A DNA stretch of 64,000 nucleotides from Nesterenkonia alkaliphila (GTDB taxonomy: Bacteria > Actinomycetota > Actinomycetes > Actinomycetales > Micrococcaceae). The number at the start of each line of letters is the position of its first letter. Position 1 is the stretch's first letter. Of the stretch, positions 9,040 to 19,867 are shown piece after piece. Location of the stretch: the NCBI RefSeq assembly GCF_009758175.1, contig NZ_WRPM01000051.1, positions 1 to 64,000 of the forward strand, given 5' to 3'. The position numbers and the translations under genes were made by a program. Below the pieces are notes generated by a model. That model had not been told where the DNA came from, did no database searches, and worked only from the letters and a program-made list of their open reading frames with translations.

Positions 9040-9410
9040 TGGAACGCATCGCGCTGGAGCAGGCTCTCGAGGTCATTGAACGGCTGGGCTTCTATGTACG
9101 TGACGAAGGACTCCTCGAGTCCGCTCTGGCCCGGCCCGTCACCGCTGTGTTCGGCAATCCAGCCTATCCGACGCTTCAGCCGGCGGCCGCAGCCCAGACG
9201 GAGTCGCTAGCCCGGAATCACTCCCTATTGGACGGCAATAAACGCAGCACATTCTTCCTGCTCAACGTGTTCCTCTCTCTGAACGACGCTCAGCTGGTAG
9301 CTGAGGATGATGCGGTATTCAACTACATCCTCGATGCAGCGCAGGGAAAGCTGAGTCTGGAGGAATCAGCCGAATTCATCCAGGCGAACGTTCGCCGCTG
9401 GCAGGACTAG
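9039..9410 (+). CDS. doc: Doc-type (Fic family) toxin
   Basis: A 123-residue death-on-curing toxin. Doc proteins phosphorylate elongation factor EF-Tu and stop translation. The active-site loop reads HSLLDGNKRSTFF at residues ~66-78, corresponding to HxFxDGNKR of Fic/Doc proteins with Leu replacing the usual Phe; His, Asp, Gly, Asn, Lys and Arg are kept, so it is probably active. The start overlaps the antitoxin stop. The pair is a chromosomal addiction module downstream of hrpA. Its origin is uncertain, as no mobile-element genes are next to it. Confidence 0.87.
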   Translation: MERIALEQALEVIERLGFYVRDEGLLESALARPVTAVFGNPAYPTLQPAAAAQTESLARNHSLLDGNKRSTFFLLNVFLSLNDAQLVAEDDAVFNYILDAAQGKLSLEESAEFIQANVRRWQD

Positions 9411-9454
9411 GGGCTCCTAGGGACTTCGGGCCTGTCCCGGCTCGCCGCCGTGGC

Positions 9455-9889
9455 TCAGCTGTCCTCGGCGGGGACGTGGTCCGCCTCGCCCATCAGGCGC
9501 AGGGCCACCCGGATCTTCTCGGCAGCCTCGTCCATCTTCTGCTGATCCGGATTATCCATGGCCTTGGCAAAGTCGAAGTCCTCCAAGGAGTTCGAGGGCC
9601 AGACGTGCAGATGCAGGTGCGGCACCTCGTAGCCGGCGATGGCCAGCCCGGCCCGTGCCGAGCCGAAGGCCTCCACCTGGGCCTGGCCGATCCGCTGGGC
9701 CACTGTGCTCAGATGCGCCACCAGCTCCGGTTCGGCATCGGTCCACATATCCACCTCAGCCCGGGGCACCACCAGAGTGTGCCCGTAGGCCAGCGGGGCG
9801 ATCGAAAGAAAGCCCACACAGACCTCGTCCTGCCACACGAACCGCCCGGGGAACTCCCCGCTGATCACCTTCGAGAAGACTGTAGCCAT
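9455..9889 (-). CDS. HIT family protein (histidine triad hydrolase)
   Basis: A 144-residue histidine-triad protein, likely a nucleotide phosphoramidase or adenosine-5'-monophosphoramidase of the cytoplasm. The triad is visible as HLHLHVWP near residue 97, preceded by the conserved GHTLVVPRAEVD. The ATG at 9889 follows a TACTCT -10 box by 6 bases, suggesting leaderless translation, so the longer frame starting at 9970 is rejected. It is divergent from zur with a 40-base gap. The substrate is not predictable. Confidence 0.9.
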   Translation of the reverse strand: MATVFSKVISGEFPGRFVWQDEVCVGFLSIAPLAYGHTLVVPRAEVDMWTDAEPELVAHLSTVAQRIGQAQVEAFGSARAGLAIAGYEVPHLHLHVWPSNSLEDFDFAKAMDNPDQQKMDEAAEKIRVALRLMGEADHVPAEDS

Positions 9890-9929
9890 AGCTCTAGAGT
9901 ACCCCCGCACTGCTAGTCTGGGGAGCACT

Positions 9930-10352
9930 ATGAACAGCACTGCCACTCCCCCGGTGAGGGGACGGTCCACCCGCCAGAAGCGCGCCGTCTGGGCTGCCCT
10001 GAGCGAGCTGGACGACTTCGTCTCCGCGCAGGACCTGCACCGGATCCTCAGCGATCGCGGCGAGAAGGTCTCGCTGGCGACGGTCTACCGGGTGCTGCAG
10101 GCCCACCAGGAGGAGGGCCTGCTCGATGTGCTGCGCCCCGATGACGGTGAGGCGATCTTCCGGCTCTGCGCGGCCCAGGAGCACCATCACCACCTGGTCT
10201 GCCGCAGCTGCGGGCTGGCCGTGGAGTTCGAGGCTCCGGATTTGGAGTCCTGGGCCGAGCGGATGGCCGCCGAGAACGGCTTCACCGATGTCCGGCACAC
10301 CCTGGAGATCTTCGGGCTGTGCAAGGTCTGCACCGCCCAGCAGAAGACATGA
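9930..10352 (+). CDS. zur: Fur family zinc uptake regulator
   Basis: A 140-residue Fur-family repressor. The N-terminal winged helix contains SAQDLHRILSDRGEKVSLATVYR, followed by the dimerization domain with the regulatory EHHHHLVCRSCG motif and a second CKVC pair that complete the structural zinc site. Zur represses zinc uptake genes when zinc is plentiful. Assignment as Zur instead of Fur rests on the nearby zinc-type ABC transporter genes (11101-13671). The stop overlaps the downstream hydrolase start as ATGA. Confidence 0.85.
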   Translation: MNSTATPPVRGRSTRQKRAVWAALSELDDFVSAQDLHRILSDRGEKVSLATVYRVLQAHQEEGLLDVLRPDDGEAIFRLCAAQEHHHHLVCRSCGLAVEFEAPDLESWAERMAAENGFTDVRHTLEIFGLCKVCTAQQKT

Positions 10353-11062
10353 GCCACAACCGCAGCACCGGAGTGCTGGTCCTGCACGGCTTCACCTCCA
10401 CCACGGCCTCCATGCAGCCGGTGGCTGAGGCGGCCGCCGCGGCCGGCTATGAGACCGAGCTGCCGCTGCTGCCCGGCCACGGCAGCCGCTGGGAGGATCT
10501 GGCCGAGACCCGGGCCGAGGCGATCCTCGAGGCCGTCTCCACCGCATACGACCGACTCTCCCAACGCTGCGGCACTATCGTGACCGTGGGCCTGTCCATG
10601 GGTGGTGCGCTGGCATTGTGGGCCGCAGCGGAGAAGAACGCGGCCGGCGTCGTCGTAATCAATCCTGGGCTGCGGCTGGCGGCCGGCACCGGGCTGCTGG
10701 CCCGGGGGCTGCACCGCTTCCGGCCCACGATCCCCGCCATTGCCGGTGAGATCGCCAAACCGGATGTCACCGAGGATGCCTATGAGGTGACCCCGGTGCG
10801 CGCCGTAGTCCAACTGGACCGGCTGTTCCGGCGAGCCCGGGCGGCACTGCCCCAGCTGAGCCAGCGGAACACCCCGGTGCTGCTGCTGCGCTCCCCCATT
10901 GACAAGGTGGTGGGCTCGGCCTCGGCCACCCTGCTCAAGCGCCGGGTGCCGCAGACCCGCGAGGTGATCCTGCGCCGCTCCCGGCACGTGGCCACCCTGG
11001 ATCATGACGCCGAGCTGGTCAACCGCCGTACAGTGGAGTTCATCGCCGCCTGCTCCCAGTAG
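10349..11062 (+). CDS. Alpha/beta hydrolase (carboxylesterase/lipase type)
   Basis: A 237-residue serine hydrolase resembling monoacylglycerol lipases and Est30-type carboxylesterases. The oxyanion motif LHGFTSTTASM lies near the N-terminus, the nucleophile elbow GLSMGG at ~85, a catalytic Asp in RSPIDKVVG and a His in SRHVATLD. There is no signal peptide, so it is cytoplasmic. It is translationally coupled to zur (ATGA) and convergent with znuB. A link to zinc biology is not evident; coupling alone suggests shared expression. Confidence 0.8.
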   Translation: MSHNRSTGVLVLHGFTSTTASMQPVAEAAAAAGYETELPLLPGHGSRWEDLAETRAEAILEAVSTAYDRLSQRCGTIVTVGLSMGGALALWAAAEKNAAGVVVINPGLRLAAGTGLLARGLHRFRPTIPAIAGEIAKPDVTEDAYEVTPVRAVVQLDRLFRRARAALPQLSQRNTPVLLLRSPIDKVVGSASATLLKRRVPQTREVILRRSRHVATLDHDAELVNRRTVEFIAACSQ

Positions 11063-11100
11063 TTGTTGGGAGCTCAGCAGGGGTAGCTGCAGCCGATGGC

Positions 11101-11967
11101 TCAGGCAGCCTGAACTGCCGTGCGGTGACGCGCCTTGCGCTGCCGCCAGCCGATCAGCAGGCACACCAGGTAGAAGAGGAAGCTGATAGTGGTGATGTAG
11201 GGGCTGATCGGCACGGTGCCCATGATCGCGATCATGATTCCGCCCACTGCGGAGATCACGGCGAAGGTGCAGGACAGCGCCACCACTGCCGCAGGGTGCC
11301 GGGCCACCTTCAGGGCCGCGGCCGAGGGCACCACCAGCAGGGCCAGCACCAGCAGGGCCCCGACCACCTGCACGCTCATCGCCACCGCCCCGCCCAGCAG
11401 CACCATGAACACGATGGTCAGCAGATTGGTGCTCACCCCCCGGGCAGCGGCCAGCTGAGGGTCCACTGAGGCGAACATCAGCGGGCGCCAGATCAGGATC
11501 AGCACCGCGGAGATGATCACCGCCCCGGTGACCAGGGTGCGGGTCTGGACGTCGTCGACCCCCACGATCTGACCGGTCAGCAGCCCGAACCGGTTGGCGC
11601 TGCGGCCCTGGTAGAGGTGCAGGAAGAGGATCCCCAGGCCCAGGCCGAAGGGCATCAGCACTGCGGTCACCCCTGAGGTGTCCTTGTCCTTCAGGGCCAG
11701 CACCCCGATGAGCAGGGCCGCGACCACTGCGCCCACTGCCGAGCCGAGCACCACATCCAGCCCGGCCAGCAGGAACAGGGCGGCCCCGGCAAAGCTGATC
11801 TCCGCGATGCCGTGGACCACCAGGCCGGAGCGGCGCAGCATGATGAAGATGCCGATGATCCCGCCCATCAGGCCCAGCACCGCCGCGGTGATCACCGAAT
11901 TGCGGACCAGCCAGAACAGGTCCCAGTAGTTCTCCGTGCTGAAGCTGGAGGTGATCTGCTCAATCAT
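11101..11967 (-). CDS. znuB: Zinc ABC transporter permease
   Basis: A 288-residue membrane protein of the ABC-3 family with about eight hydrophobic segments, ending in a basic tail. It forms the membrane channel for zinc together with the ATPase encoded just upstream. The start at 11967 overlaps the end of the ATPase gene by 8 bases. It is the last gene of the three-gene unit znuA-znuC-znuB read leftwards, and converges on the hydrolase gene. Metal choice is inferred from the adjacent zur. Confidence 0.87.
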   Translation of the reverse strand: MIEQITSSFSTENYWDLFWLVRNSVITAAVLGLMGGIIGIFIMLRRSGLVVHGIAEISFAGAALFLLAGLDVVLGSAVGAVVAALLIGVLALKDKDTSGVTAVLMPFGLGLGILFLHLYQGRSANRFGLLTGQIVGVDDVQTRTLVTGAVIISAVLILIWRPLMFASVDPQLAAARGVSTNLLTIVFMVLLGGAVAMSVQVVGALLVLALLVVPSAAALKVARHPAAVVALSCTFAVISAVGGIMIAIMGTVPISPYITTISFLFYLVCLLIGWRQRKARHRTAVQAA

Positions 11968-12745
11968 TGTGATGCTCCCCCTCCGAGTGTTCGCCCATGA
12001 CCACCAGGCGGCCCTTATGCTCGATGACCTCCACCGGGGACTGGTAGAGCTCGGAGAGCACCTCGGAGCGCATCACCTCATGCACCGGGCCGATCCGGTG
12101 GTCCCCCCGGGCGAAGTAGAGCACCCGGTCCACATGTTCGATCACCGGGTTGATCTCATGGGTCACGAACACCACCGCGGAGCCGCGCTCCACAGCCTGG
12201 GAGCGGATCAGTTCGGTGATGGCCCGCTGGTGGTGCAGGTCCAGGGAGTGCAGCGGCTCATCGCAGAGCAGCAGGGCGGGATTGCCGGCCAGGGCCTGGG
12301 CGGCCCGCAGCCGCTGCTGCTCACCGCCGGAGAGCAGCCCCACCGGGCGGTCGGCGTATCCCTGGGCGCCGACCAGATCCAGCAGCTCCTCAATGCGCAG
12401 CCTGGCTTTGCGGGAGGTCCAGGGGATGCCGTACCTATGCCCCTGAAGCCCCAGTCCCACCAGGTCACGGGCGCGCAGCGGGGTCTCTGCCTCCAGGTTG
12501 TAATGCTGCGGGATGTAGCCCACCTGGGAAGAACCGCGCCGCACCCGGGCGCCCAGCACCTCTGCTGAACCGGAGCTGAGCCGCTGCAGGCCCAGCAGCA
12601 CTTTCAGGAAGGTGGACTTCCCGGCGCCGTTGGGGCCCAGTACGGCCAGGAACTCCCCGGCCTGAAGGGCAAAGCTGACCTCCGACCAGAGGGTGCGCGC
12701 GCCGAAGCTGACCGCAGCCTGGTTCAGGCTCAGCGCCGCGGTCAC
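11960..12745 (-). CDS. znuC: Zinc ABC transporter ATP-binding protein
   Basis: A 261-residue ABC ATPase. Walker A GPNGAGKST lies at ~37, the Q-loop in YIPQHYN, the signature LSGGEQQRL, Walker B LLLCDEPLHSLD and the switch His in VFVTHEIN. It powers import through the ZnuB-type permease. Start 12745 overlaps the upstream binding-protein stop by four bases (ATGA type), and the end overlaps znuB, giving a tightly coupled operon. Confidence 0.88.
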   Translation of the reverse strand: MTAALSLNQAAVSFGARTLWSEVSFALQAGEFLAVLGPNGAGKSTFLKVLLGLQRLSSGSAEVLGARVRRGSSQVGYIPQHYNLEAETPLRARDLVGLGLQGHRYGIPWTSRKARLRIEELLDLVGAQGYADRPVGLLSGGEQQRLRAAQALAGNPALLLCDEPLHSLDLHHQRAITELIRSQAVERGSAVVFVTHEINPVIEHVDRVLYFARGDHRIGPVHEVMRSEVLSELYQSPVEVIEHKGRLVVMGEHSEGEHHND

Positions 12746-13671
12746 TCAATCTCCTGCAGGGCGCCCTCGATGATGTCGATATTAGCGGCCATCCACTCCA
12801 GATACCCCTCGGAGTCATCGGGCAGGGTCTCGGTGAACTCGACCACCACGGCCCCGGCATCGGCGGCGGCGTCGCGGATCCGGGCCGACTGCTGGGTCTC
12901 GGTCTGCGGGTTGTAGGAGAGCAGCTCGACCTCCGCGGCCAGATCCAGCGCGTCGGAGTAGAGCCGGGGCGAGACGTCCTCGCCGTGCTCCACCGCGTTG
13001 AGGAACTCCAGCGGGGTGGCATTGTCGAACCCGGCATCCTCCAGCAGGAACCCGCTGACCGCCTCGGTGGCGAAGTAGCTGTGGCCGGCCGCGTCCAGGG
13101 CGGCAGTGCGCTCGGCCAGGGCATCGATCTCAGCAGCCAGGGCTGCGGCGTTCTCCGTGTAGTACTCGGCGTTCTCCGGGGCGGCCTGACCCAGGTGCTC
13201 GGCGAAGTCCTGGACGAACTCACTCATCCGCTCCAGGTCGTACCAGACGTGCTCATTCTCCCAGGTTCCGTCAAAGTCATGGGAGTGCCAGTTCTCACCC
13301 TCGATGAGTTGGTAGACGTCCTGGTCCTTGTCCGCCGCCGAGGCCAGCAGGGTGATGAAAGAGTCGTAGCCGCCGCCGTTGGCGATGATGATATCGGCAT
13401 TCTCCACGGCCATCCGGTCCTGCGGGGTGGCTTCATAGGAGTGCGGGTCAACTGCGGTGGAGGCCACCAGCGGCTGGACCTCCACAGTGTCCCCGGCGAT
13501 GCCCTGCACCAGGTCGGTGTAGACATCGATGGAGGCCACCACGGTCAGCCCGGTATCGGCCAGCTCGGCGTCCTCCTGAGCCAGAGGTTCAGTGCCCTGC
13601 TCCGCATTGCCGCAGGAGGAGAGTACGACGACGCCCACGCAGGCAGCAGCTGCCAAAAACGATCTTTGCAT
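12742..13671 (-). CDS. znuA: Zinc ABC transporter substrate-binding lipoprotein
   Basis: A 309-residue cluster A-I solute-binding protein. The lipobox VVLSSC places the lipidated Cys near residue 20. The fold markers are TVVASIDVYTDLVQGIAGD and VDPHSYEATPQD, with metal-ligand His in PHSY. A His-containing loop (NWHSHDFDG...NEHVWYD) resembles the metal loop of ZnuA. The ATG at 13671 was chosen because the signal peptide follows directly. It is the first gene of the zinc operon; a possible Zur operator lies just upstream. Confidence 0.87.
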   Translation of the reverse strand: MQRSFLAAAACVGVVVLSSCGNAEQGTEPLAQEDAELADTGLTVVASIDVYTDLVQGIAGDTVEVQPLVASTAVDPHSYEATPQDRMAVENADIIIANGGGYDSFITLLASAADKDQDVYQLIEGENWHSHDFDGTWENEHVWYDLERMSEFVQDFAEHLGQAAPENAEYYTENAAALAAEIDALAERTAALDAAGHSYFATEAVSGFLLEDAGFDNATPLEFLNAVEHGEDVSPRLYSDALDLAAEVELLSYNPQTETQQSARIRDAAADAGAVVVEFTETLPDDSEGYLEWMAANIDIIEGALQEIE

Positions 13672-13690
13672 GCCGACTACAGTACCTTTG

Positions 13691-13707
13691 TTGCAAACTG
13701 TTCTCAA
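13691..13707. promoter_or_regulatory. Possible Zur operator of znuA
   Basis: TTGCAAACTGTTCTCAA is an imperfect palindrome (outer TTG/CAA and inner AAC/GTT pairing, 6 of 8 positions) placed 20-36 bases upstream of the znuA start, in a locally AT-rich stretch. It fits the location of a Zur site, but the match to known boxes is weak. Confidence 0.4.
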
Positions 13708-13759
13708 AATCAGTCTGCGTGGACATGATGCTGCCGGTCACGCGGCAGCCGGCCCCGGC

Positions 13760-15343
<1,584 letters not shown>

Positions 15344-15367
15344 TCACATGGAAGAGGCGTATCCACA

Positions 15368-18300
15368 GTGCCAGAGCTAACGTCCAGCCGTCTTGCGGAA
15401 GAATTTCCCGGAAATGAATGGCTGGTGGCGGATATATACGACAAGTATCGTCAGGATCCGGGGTCGGTGGACCGCAAATGGGCGGACATCTTCCGCCGCC
15501 TGGAATCCGAATCTTCCAACGGTGCTGCGGAGAAGGCTGAGCAGGCCGAGAAGAACGGATCAGACAACGACGCCGCGGCTAAGAGTGACAAGCCCGCTCC
15601 CCGGCAGAACGTAGACTCCACTCCCGCAGCGGACAATGAGACCCGCCCCAAGGATGAGACCACCCCCTCCACCGCCAAGCCGGCTGAGCCCAAGTCCTCC
15701 CAGAAGGCCAGCTCGGAGAAGCGGCAGGCGCCCAGCCAGCCGGCCACCCGTAAGGCTGACCCCACCCAGCCGATCCCCTCGGAGCCGGTCAAGGCCGCCG
15801 ATGGGGAGGAGCGTGAGGCCAAGGAGGACAAGCGCACTCCGCTGAAGGGCATCGCCAAGGCCATCGCCGCGAATATGGACGCCTCCCTGGAGGTCCCCAC
15901 CGCCACCACGGTGCGTGCGGTGCCGGCCAAGCTGCTCATTGACAACCGCACCGTGATCAACAACCACCTCAAGCGCACCCGCGGCGGCAAGGTCTCCTTC
16001 ACCCATCTGGTGGGCTACGCCATGATCAAGGCGCTGCGCGAGCACCCCTCGATGAACGTCACCTATGACGTGGTCGACGGTAAGCCCACTGCGATCCAGC
16101 CCGCCCATGTGAACTTCGGGCTGGCCATCGATATGCCGCGGCCGGACGGCACCCGGGCACTGATCGTGCCCAACATCAAGGGAGCCGAGGAGCTCAGCTT
16201 CACCGACTGGTGGGCTGCCTATGACGATCTGGTCAAACGGGCCCGGGACAATAAGCTCACCCCGGGCGACTACGCCGGGACCACGGTGAGCCTGACCAAC
16301 CCCGGCGGCATCGGAACGGTGCACTCAGTGCCCCGGCTCTCCAAGGGGCAGGCTGTCATCGTGGGCGTGGGCGCCCTGGACTACCCGGCCGAGTTCCAGG
16401 GAGCTTCTGAGAAGACCCTGAACAATCTGGCCGTCTCTAAGGTCATCACCCTGACCTCCACCTATGACCACCGGGTCATCCAGGGGGCCGGCTCCGGTGA
16501 GTTCTTGAAGACCATCCACGAGCTGCTGCTGGGCAAGGACGGCTTCTACGAGGAAATCTTCGAGGCGCTGCGGATCCCCTACCTGCCCATCCACTGGTCT
16601 GCTGATATCCAGGTGAACCCTGAGGAGCAGATCAACAAGGTGGCCCGCATCCAGCAGCTGATCCACGCCTACCGGGTGCGCGGACACCTGATGGCCAGTG
16701 TGGACCCGCTGGAGTACAAGATGCGCTCCCACCCGGACCTGGACATCGAGAACCACGGGCTGACCCTGTGGGACCTGGACCGGGAATGGCCCACCGGCGG
16801 CTTCGGCGGTAAGGAGATGCTGCCGCTGCGCTCCATCCTGGGCGTGCTGCGCGATACCTACTGCCGCAACACCGGCATCGAGTACATGCATCTGCAGTCC
16901 CCCGAGGAGCGGGAGTGGTTCCAGAACGAGATCGAGCACCCCTACTCCAAGCCCAGCCGGGATGAGCAGTTCCGGATCCTGGGCCGGCTGAACTCTGCGG
17001 AGGCCTTTGAGACCTTCCTGCAGACCAAGTTCGTAGGGCAGAAGCGGTTCTCGCTGGAGGGCGGCGAGTCGCTGATCCCGCTGCTGGACACCATTCTCTC
17101 CGGTGCCGCCGATGCCGGTCTGGACGAGGTGGCCATCGGCATGGCCCACCGCGGCCGGCTCAATGTGCTGACCAATATCGCCGGTAAGACCTACGCTCAG
17201 GTCTTCCGGGAGTTCGAGGGCCGCGACAAGGGAACCGGCTCCGGGGATGTGAAGTATCACCTGGGCACCCGGGGCCAGTTCACCTCGGACAAGGGCAACA
17301 CCACCAAGGTGTACCTGGCGGCCAACCCCTCCCACCTGGAGGCGGTCAACCCGGTCCTGGAGGGCGTGGTGCGCGCTATGCAGGACCGGCTGGACAAGGG
17401 CTCAGACAGCCTGGACAGCTTCTCGGTCATGCCGCTGCTCATCCACGGCGATGCCGCCTTCGCTGGTCAGGGAGTGGTGGCTGAGACCCTGAACATGTCT
17501 CAGCTGCGCGGCTACCGCACCGGCGGCACTGTGCATGTGGTGGTCAACAACCAGGTGGGCTTCACCACAGCGCCCAGTGCGGCCCGGTCCATGACCTACT
17601 GCACCGATATGGCCAAGGCCATCCAGGCCCCGGTCTTCCACGTCAACGCGGATGACCCCGAGTCCGTGGCCCGGGTGGGCCAGCTGGCCTTCCAGTACCG
17701 GCAGCGGTTCAACAAAGACGTGGTCATCGACCTGGTCTGCTACCGCCGCCGCGGCCACAACGAGGGCGATGACCCCTCGATGACCCAGCCGAAGATGTAC
17801 AACCTGGTGGAGGCCAAGCGCACCACCCGCCGGCTCTACACCGAAGCTCTGGTGGGACGCGGCGATATCACCCAGGAAGAGGCCGACCAGGCCCTGGCCG
17901 ACTACCGGCAGCGGCTGGAGCGGGTCTTCACCGAGACTCATGCGGCCCAGACCCAGCCGGTCTCCACTGTGGAGGCCGGCGGCGGGGCCACCAGCGAGGA
18001 TGTGGCTCCCACCGCCTCCCAGGAGGAGGATGAGACTCCCTCCCGCGCCCCTGACGACACCGCGATCAGCGAGGCCGATCTGGCGCATATCGGTGAGGTC
18101 CACACAAATATCCCGGAGGGCTTCACCCCGCACCCCAAGCTGAAGTCGCTGCTGGAGAAGCGGGCCAAGATGGCCCGCGAGGGCGGTATCGACTGGGGCT
18201 TCGCGGAGATTGCAGCCTTCGGTTCGCTGCTGATGGAAGGCACCCAGGTGCGGATGGCCGGGCAGGACTCCCGCCGCGGCACCTTTGTGCAGCGCCATGC

Positions 18301-19213
18301 GGTCTTCCACGACCGGGCCAACGGCGATGAGTGGTACCCGCTGAAGAACCTCACCGAGGGTCAGGGCCGGTTCTTCATCTACGATTCGCTGCTCTCCGAG
18401 TATGCAGCGCTGGGCTTCGAATACGGGTACTCCGTGGAGAACCCCAACTCACTGGTCCTCTGGGAGGCCCAGTTCGGCGACTTCGTCAACGGCGCGCAGA
18501 TCATCATCGATGAGTTCATCGCCACCGCAGAGCAGAAATGGGGCCAGCGCTCATCGCTGGTGATGCTGCTGCCCCACGGCTACGAGGGCCAGGGCCCCGA
18601 CCACTCCTCGGGACGCCCGGAACGGTTCCTGCAGCTGTGCGCGGAGGACAATATGACCGTGGTCATGCCCTCCAGCGGCGCCAATTACTTCCACCTGCTG
18701 CGCCGTCAGGCCGTAGCCCGGCCCCGCCGCCCGCTGATCGTGTTCAGCCCCAAGCAACTGCTGCGGCTCAAGGCTGCGGCCGACAGTGTGGAAGCCTTCA
18801 CCACCGGCACCTTCCAGGAGGTCATCCCGGACACCGAGGCCGATCCGGCCAAGGTCAAGCGGGTGCTGGTGGTCTCCGGTCGGCTGTACTACGACCTGGT
18901 GGCCACCCGGGCCAAGCAGAAGGACGAGACCACCGCCATCGTGCGCCTTGAGCAGCTCTACCCGATGCCGGTGGAGGCCCTGCAGGCTGAGCTGGACAAG
19001 TACAGCAACGCCGAGGAGTTCGTCTACACCCAGGACGAGCCGGAGAACCAGGGCCCCTGGCCGTTCTTCGGAATGAACTTCGCCCCGCAGCTGAAGCAGG
19101 ACATCTCCCTGGTGGCCCGTCCGGAATCGGCGGCCACCTCGGTGGGTCAGGCCAAGCGGCATGCCAAGGAACTGGAGACTCTGCTGGGCCAGGCCTTCCC
19201 CGGGCAGAGCTAG
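15368..19213 (+). CDS. kgd: Multifunctional 2-oxoglutarate decarboxylase/dehydrogenase E1-E2
   Basis: A 1281-residue Kgd/OdhA-type TCA-cycle enzyme. The N-terminus SSRLAEEFPGNEWLV is the family signature, followed by a ~130-residue Pro/Lys/Glu-rich linker. A succinyltransferase (E2) domain with TYDHRVIQGAGSGEF comes next (~365), then the thiamine-dependent E1 part with GMAHRGRLNVLT and HGDAAFAGQG...VNNQVGF. An acidic insert lies at ~860-900. It starts at GTG 15368 after GGAAGAGG. It converts 2-oxoglutarate to succinyl-CoA with the shared E3 (not in the window), or to succinic semialdehyde or adducts as described for mycobacteria. Confidence 0.95.
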   Translation: MPELTSSRLAEEFPGNEWLVADIYDKYRQDPGSVDRKWADIFRRLESESSNGAAEKAEQAEKNGSDNDAAAKSDKPAPRQNVDSTPAADNETRPKDETTPSTAKPAEPKSSQKASSEKRQAPSQPATRKADPTQPIPSEPVKAADGEEREAKEDKRTPLKGIAKAIAANMDASLEVPTATTVRAVPAKLLIDNRTVINNHLKRTRGGKVSFTHLVGYAMIKALREHPSMNVTYDVVDGKPTAIQPAHVNFGLAIDMPRPDGTRALIVPNIKGAEELSFTDWWAAYDDLVKRARDNKLTPGDYAGTTVSLTNPGGIGTVHSVPRLSKGQAVIVGVGALDYPAEFQGASEKTLNNLAVSKVITLTSTYDHRVIQGAGSGEFLKTIHELLLGKDGFYEEIFEALRIPYLPIHWSADIQVNPEEQINKVARIQQLIHAYRVRGHLMASVDPLEYKMRSHPDLDIENHGLTLWDLDREWPTGGFGGKEMLPLRSILGVLRDTYCRNTGIEYMHLQSPEEREWFQNEIEHPYSKPSRDEQFRILGRLNSAEAFETFLQTKFVGQKRFSLEGGESLIPLLDTILSGAADAGLDEVAIGMAHRGRLNVLTNIAGKTYAQVFREFEGRDKGTGSGDVKYHLGTRGQFTSDKGNTTKVYLAANPSHLEAVNPVLEGVVRAMQDRLDKGSDSLDSFSVMPLLIHGDAAFAGQGVVAETLNMSQLRGYRTGGTVHVVVNNQVGFTTAPSAARSMTYCTDMAKAIQAPVFHVNADDPESVARVGQLAFQYRQRFNKDVVIDLVCYRRRGHNEGDDPSMTQPKMYNLVEAKRTTRRLYTEALVGRGDITQEEADQALADYRQRLERVFTETHAAQTQPVSTVEAGGGATSEDVAPTASQEEDETPSRAPDDTAISEADLAHIGEVHTNIPEGFTPHPKLKSLLEKRAKMAREGGIDWGFAEIAAFGSLLMEGTQVRMAGQDSRRGTFVQRHAVFHDRANGDEWYPLKNLTEGQGRFFIYDSLLSEYAALGFEYGYSVENPNSLVLWEAQFGDFVNGAQIIIDEFIATAEQKWGQRSSLVMLLPHGYEGQGPDHSSGRPERFLQLCAEDNMTVVMPSSGANYFHLLRRQAVARPRRPLIVFSPKQLLRLKAAADSVEAFTTGTFQEVIPDTEADPAKVKRVLVVSGRLYYDLVATRAKQKDETTAIVRLEQLYPMPVEALQAELDKYSNAEEFVYTQDEPENQGPWPFFGMNFAPQLKQDISLVARPESAATSVGQAKRHAKELETLLGQAFPGQS

Positions 19214-19234
19214 TCCCGGGTAAGGTTCCTACGT

Positions 19235-19867
19235 ATGGATGAACTCGTGGAACCCCGCCGGATCCGGCTGGTGGCGGTGGGCGATGAGCTGCTCACCCCC
19301 ACCGGCGACCCCCGCGCACTGGGCTGGTTGGGCCGGGTGCTCTCCAAGACGCCCCTGCACGGTGTGCACCTGCAGCCTCATATCCTGGCCGTACCCGGTG
19401 AGGGCGTGGAGGCGCTGTCCAAGCGGTGGGAGGCCGAGGCTGCACCCCGCTTCGGACCGGTGGCCGGTGAGGATGCAGCCGAGCGGCACCTGCTGGTGGC
19501 CCTCAATGATGCCGACCTGCGGACGGCGTCCTCGGCTAGGGCCCGCCTGAACCTGGCCAATATCCTGGACCGGGCCTCCCAGCAGGGCATCCGCTGCTTT
19601 GTGGTGGGACCGGTGCCCGGGCTGGACGCTGAGCACAACCGGCGGGTCGCAGAGCTCAACCGTGCCTACCGGGATGTCGCCGAGCGCCGGGGCCATCCCT
19701 ATGTGGACGCCTTCACACCGCTGCTTGACCATGCCCAGTGGCGCGAGGATCTCACCGCCAATGCCGGGCATCCGGGCCAGGCCGCCTTCGGGCTGATCGC
19801 CTGGTTGGTGCTGCACCGCGGCTGGTTCGAATGGCTGGATATAACGGAAGGCCCCACCAGCACATAG
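19235..19867 (+). CDS. SGNH-fold (GDSL-like) protein with GDEL motif
   Basis: A 210-residue SGNH-hydrolase-like protein. Block I reads VAVGDELLTPTGDPRALGW, where Glu stands in place of the nucleophilic Ser of GDSL; the C-terminal block NAGHPGQAAFG retains the DxxH-type His without a clear Asp three residues before it. The enzyme may therefore be inactive or use another chemistry. No signal peptide is seen. It begins 21 bases after kgd, after a TAAGGT -10-like box by 8 bases, and ends within a terminator hairpin. Confidence 0.65.
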   Translation: MDELVEPRRIRLVAVGDELLTPTGDPRALGWLGRVLSKTPLHGVHLQPHILAVPGEGVEALSKRWEAEAAPRFGPVAGEDAAERHLLVALNDADLRTASSARARLNLANILDRASQQGIRCFVVGPVPGLDAEHNRRVAELNRAYRDVAERRGHPYVDAFTPLLDHAQWREDLTANAGHPGQAAFGLIAWLVLHRGWFEWLDITEGPTST

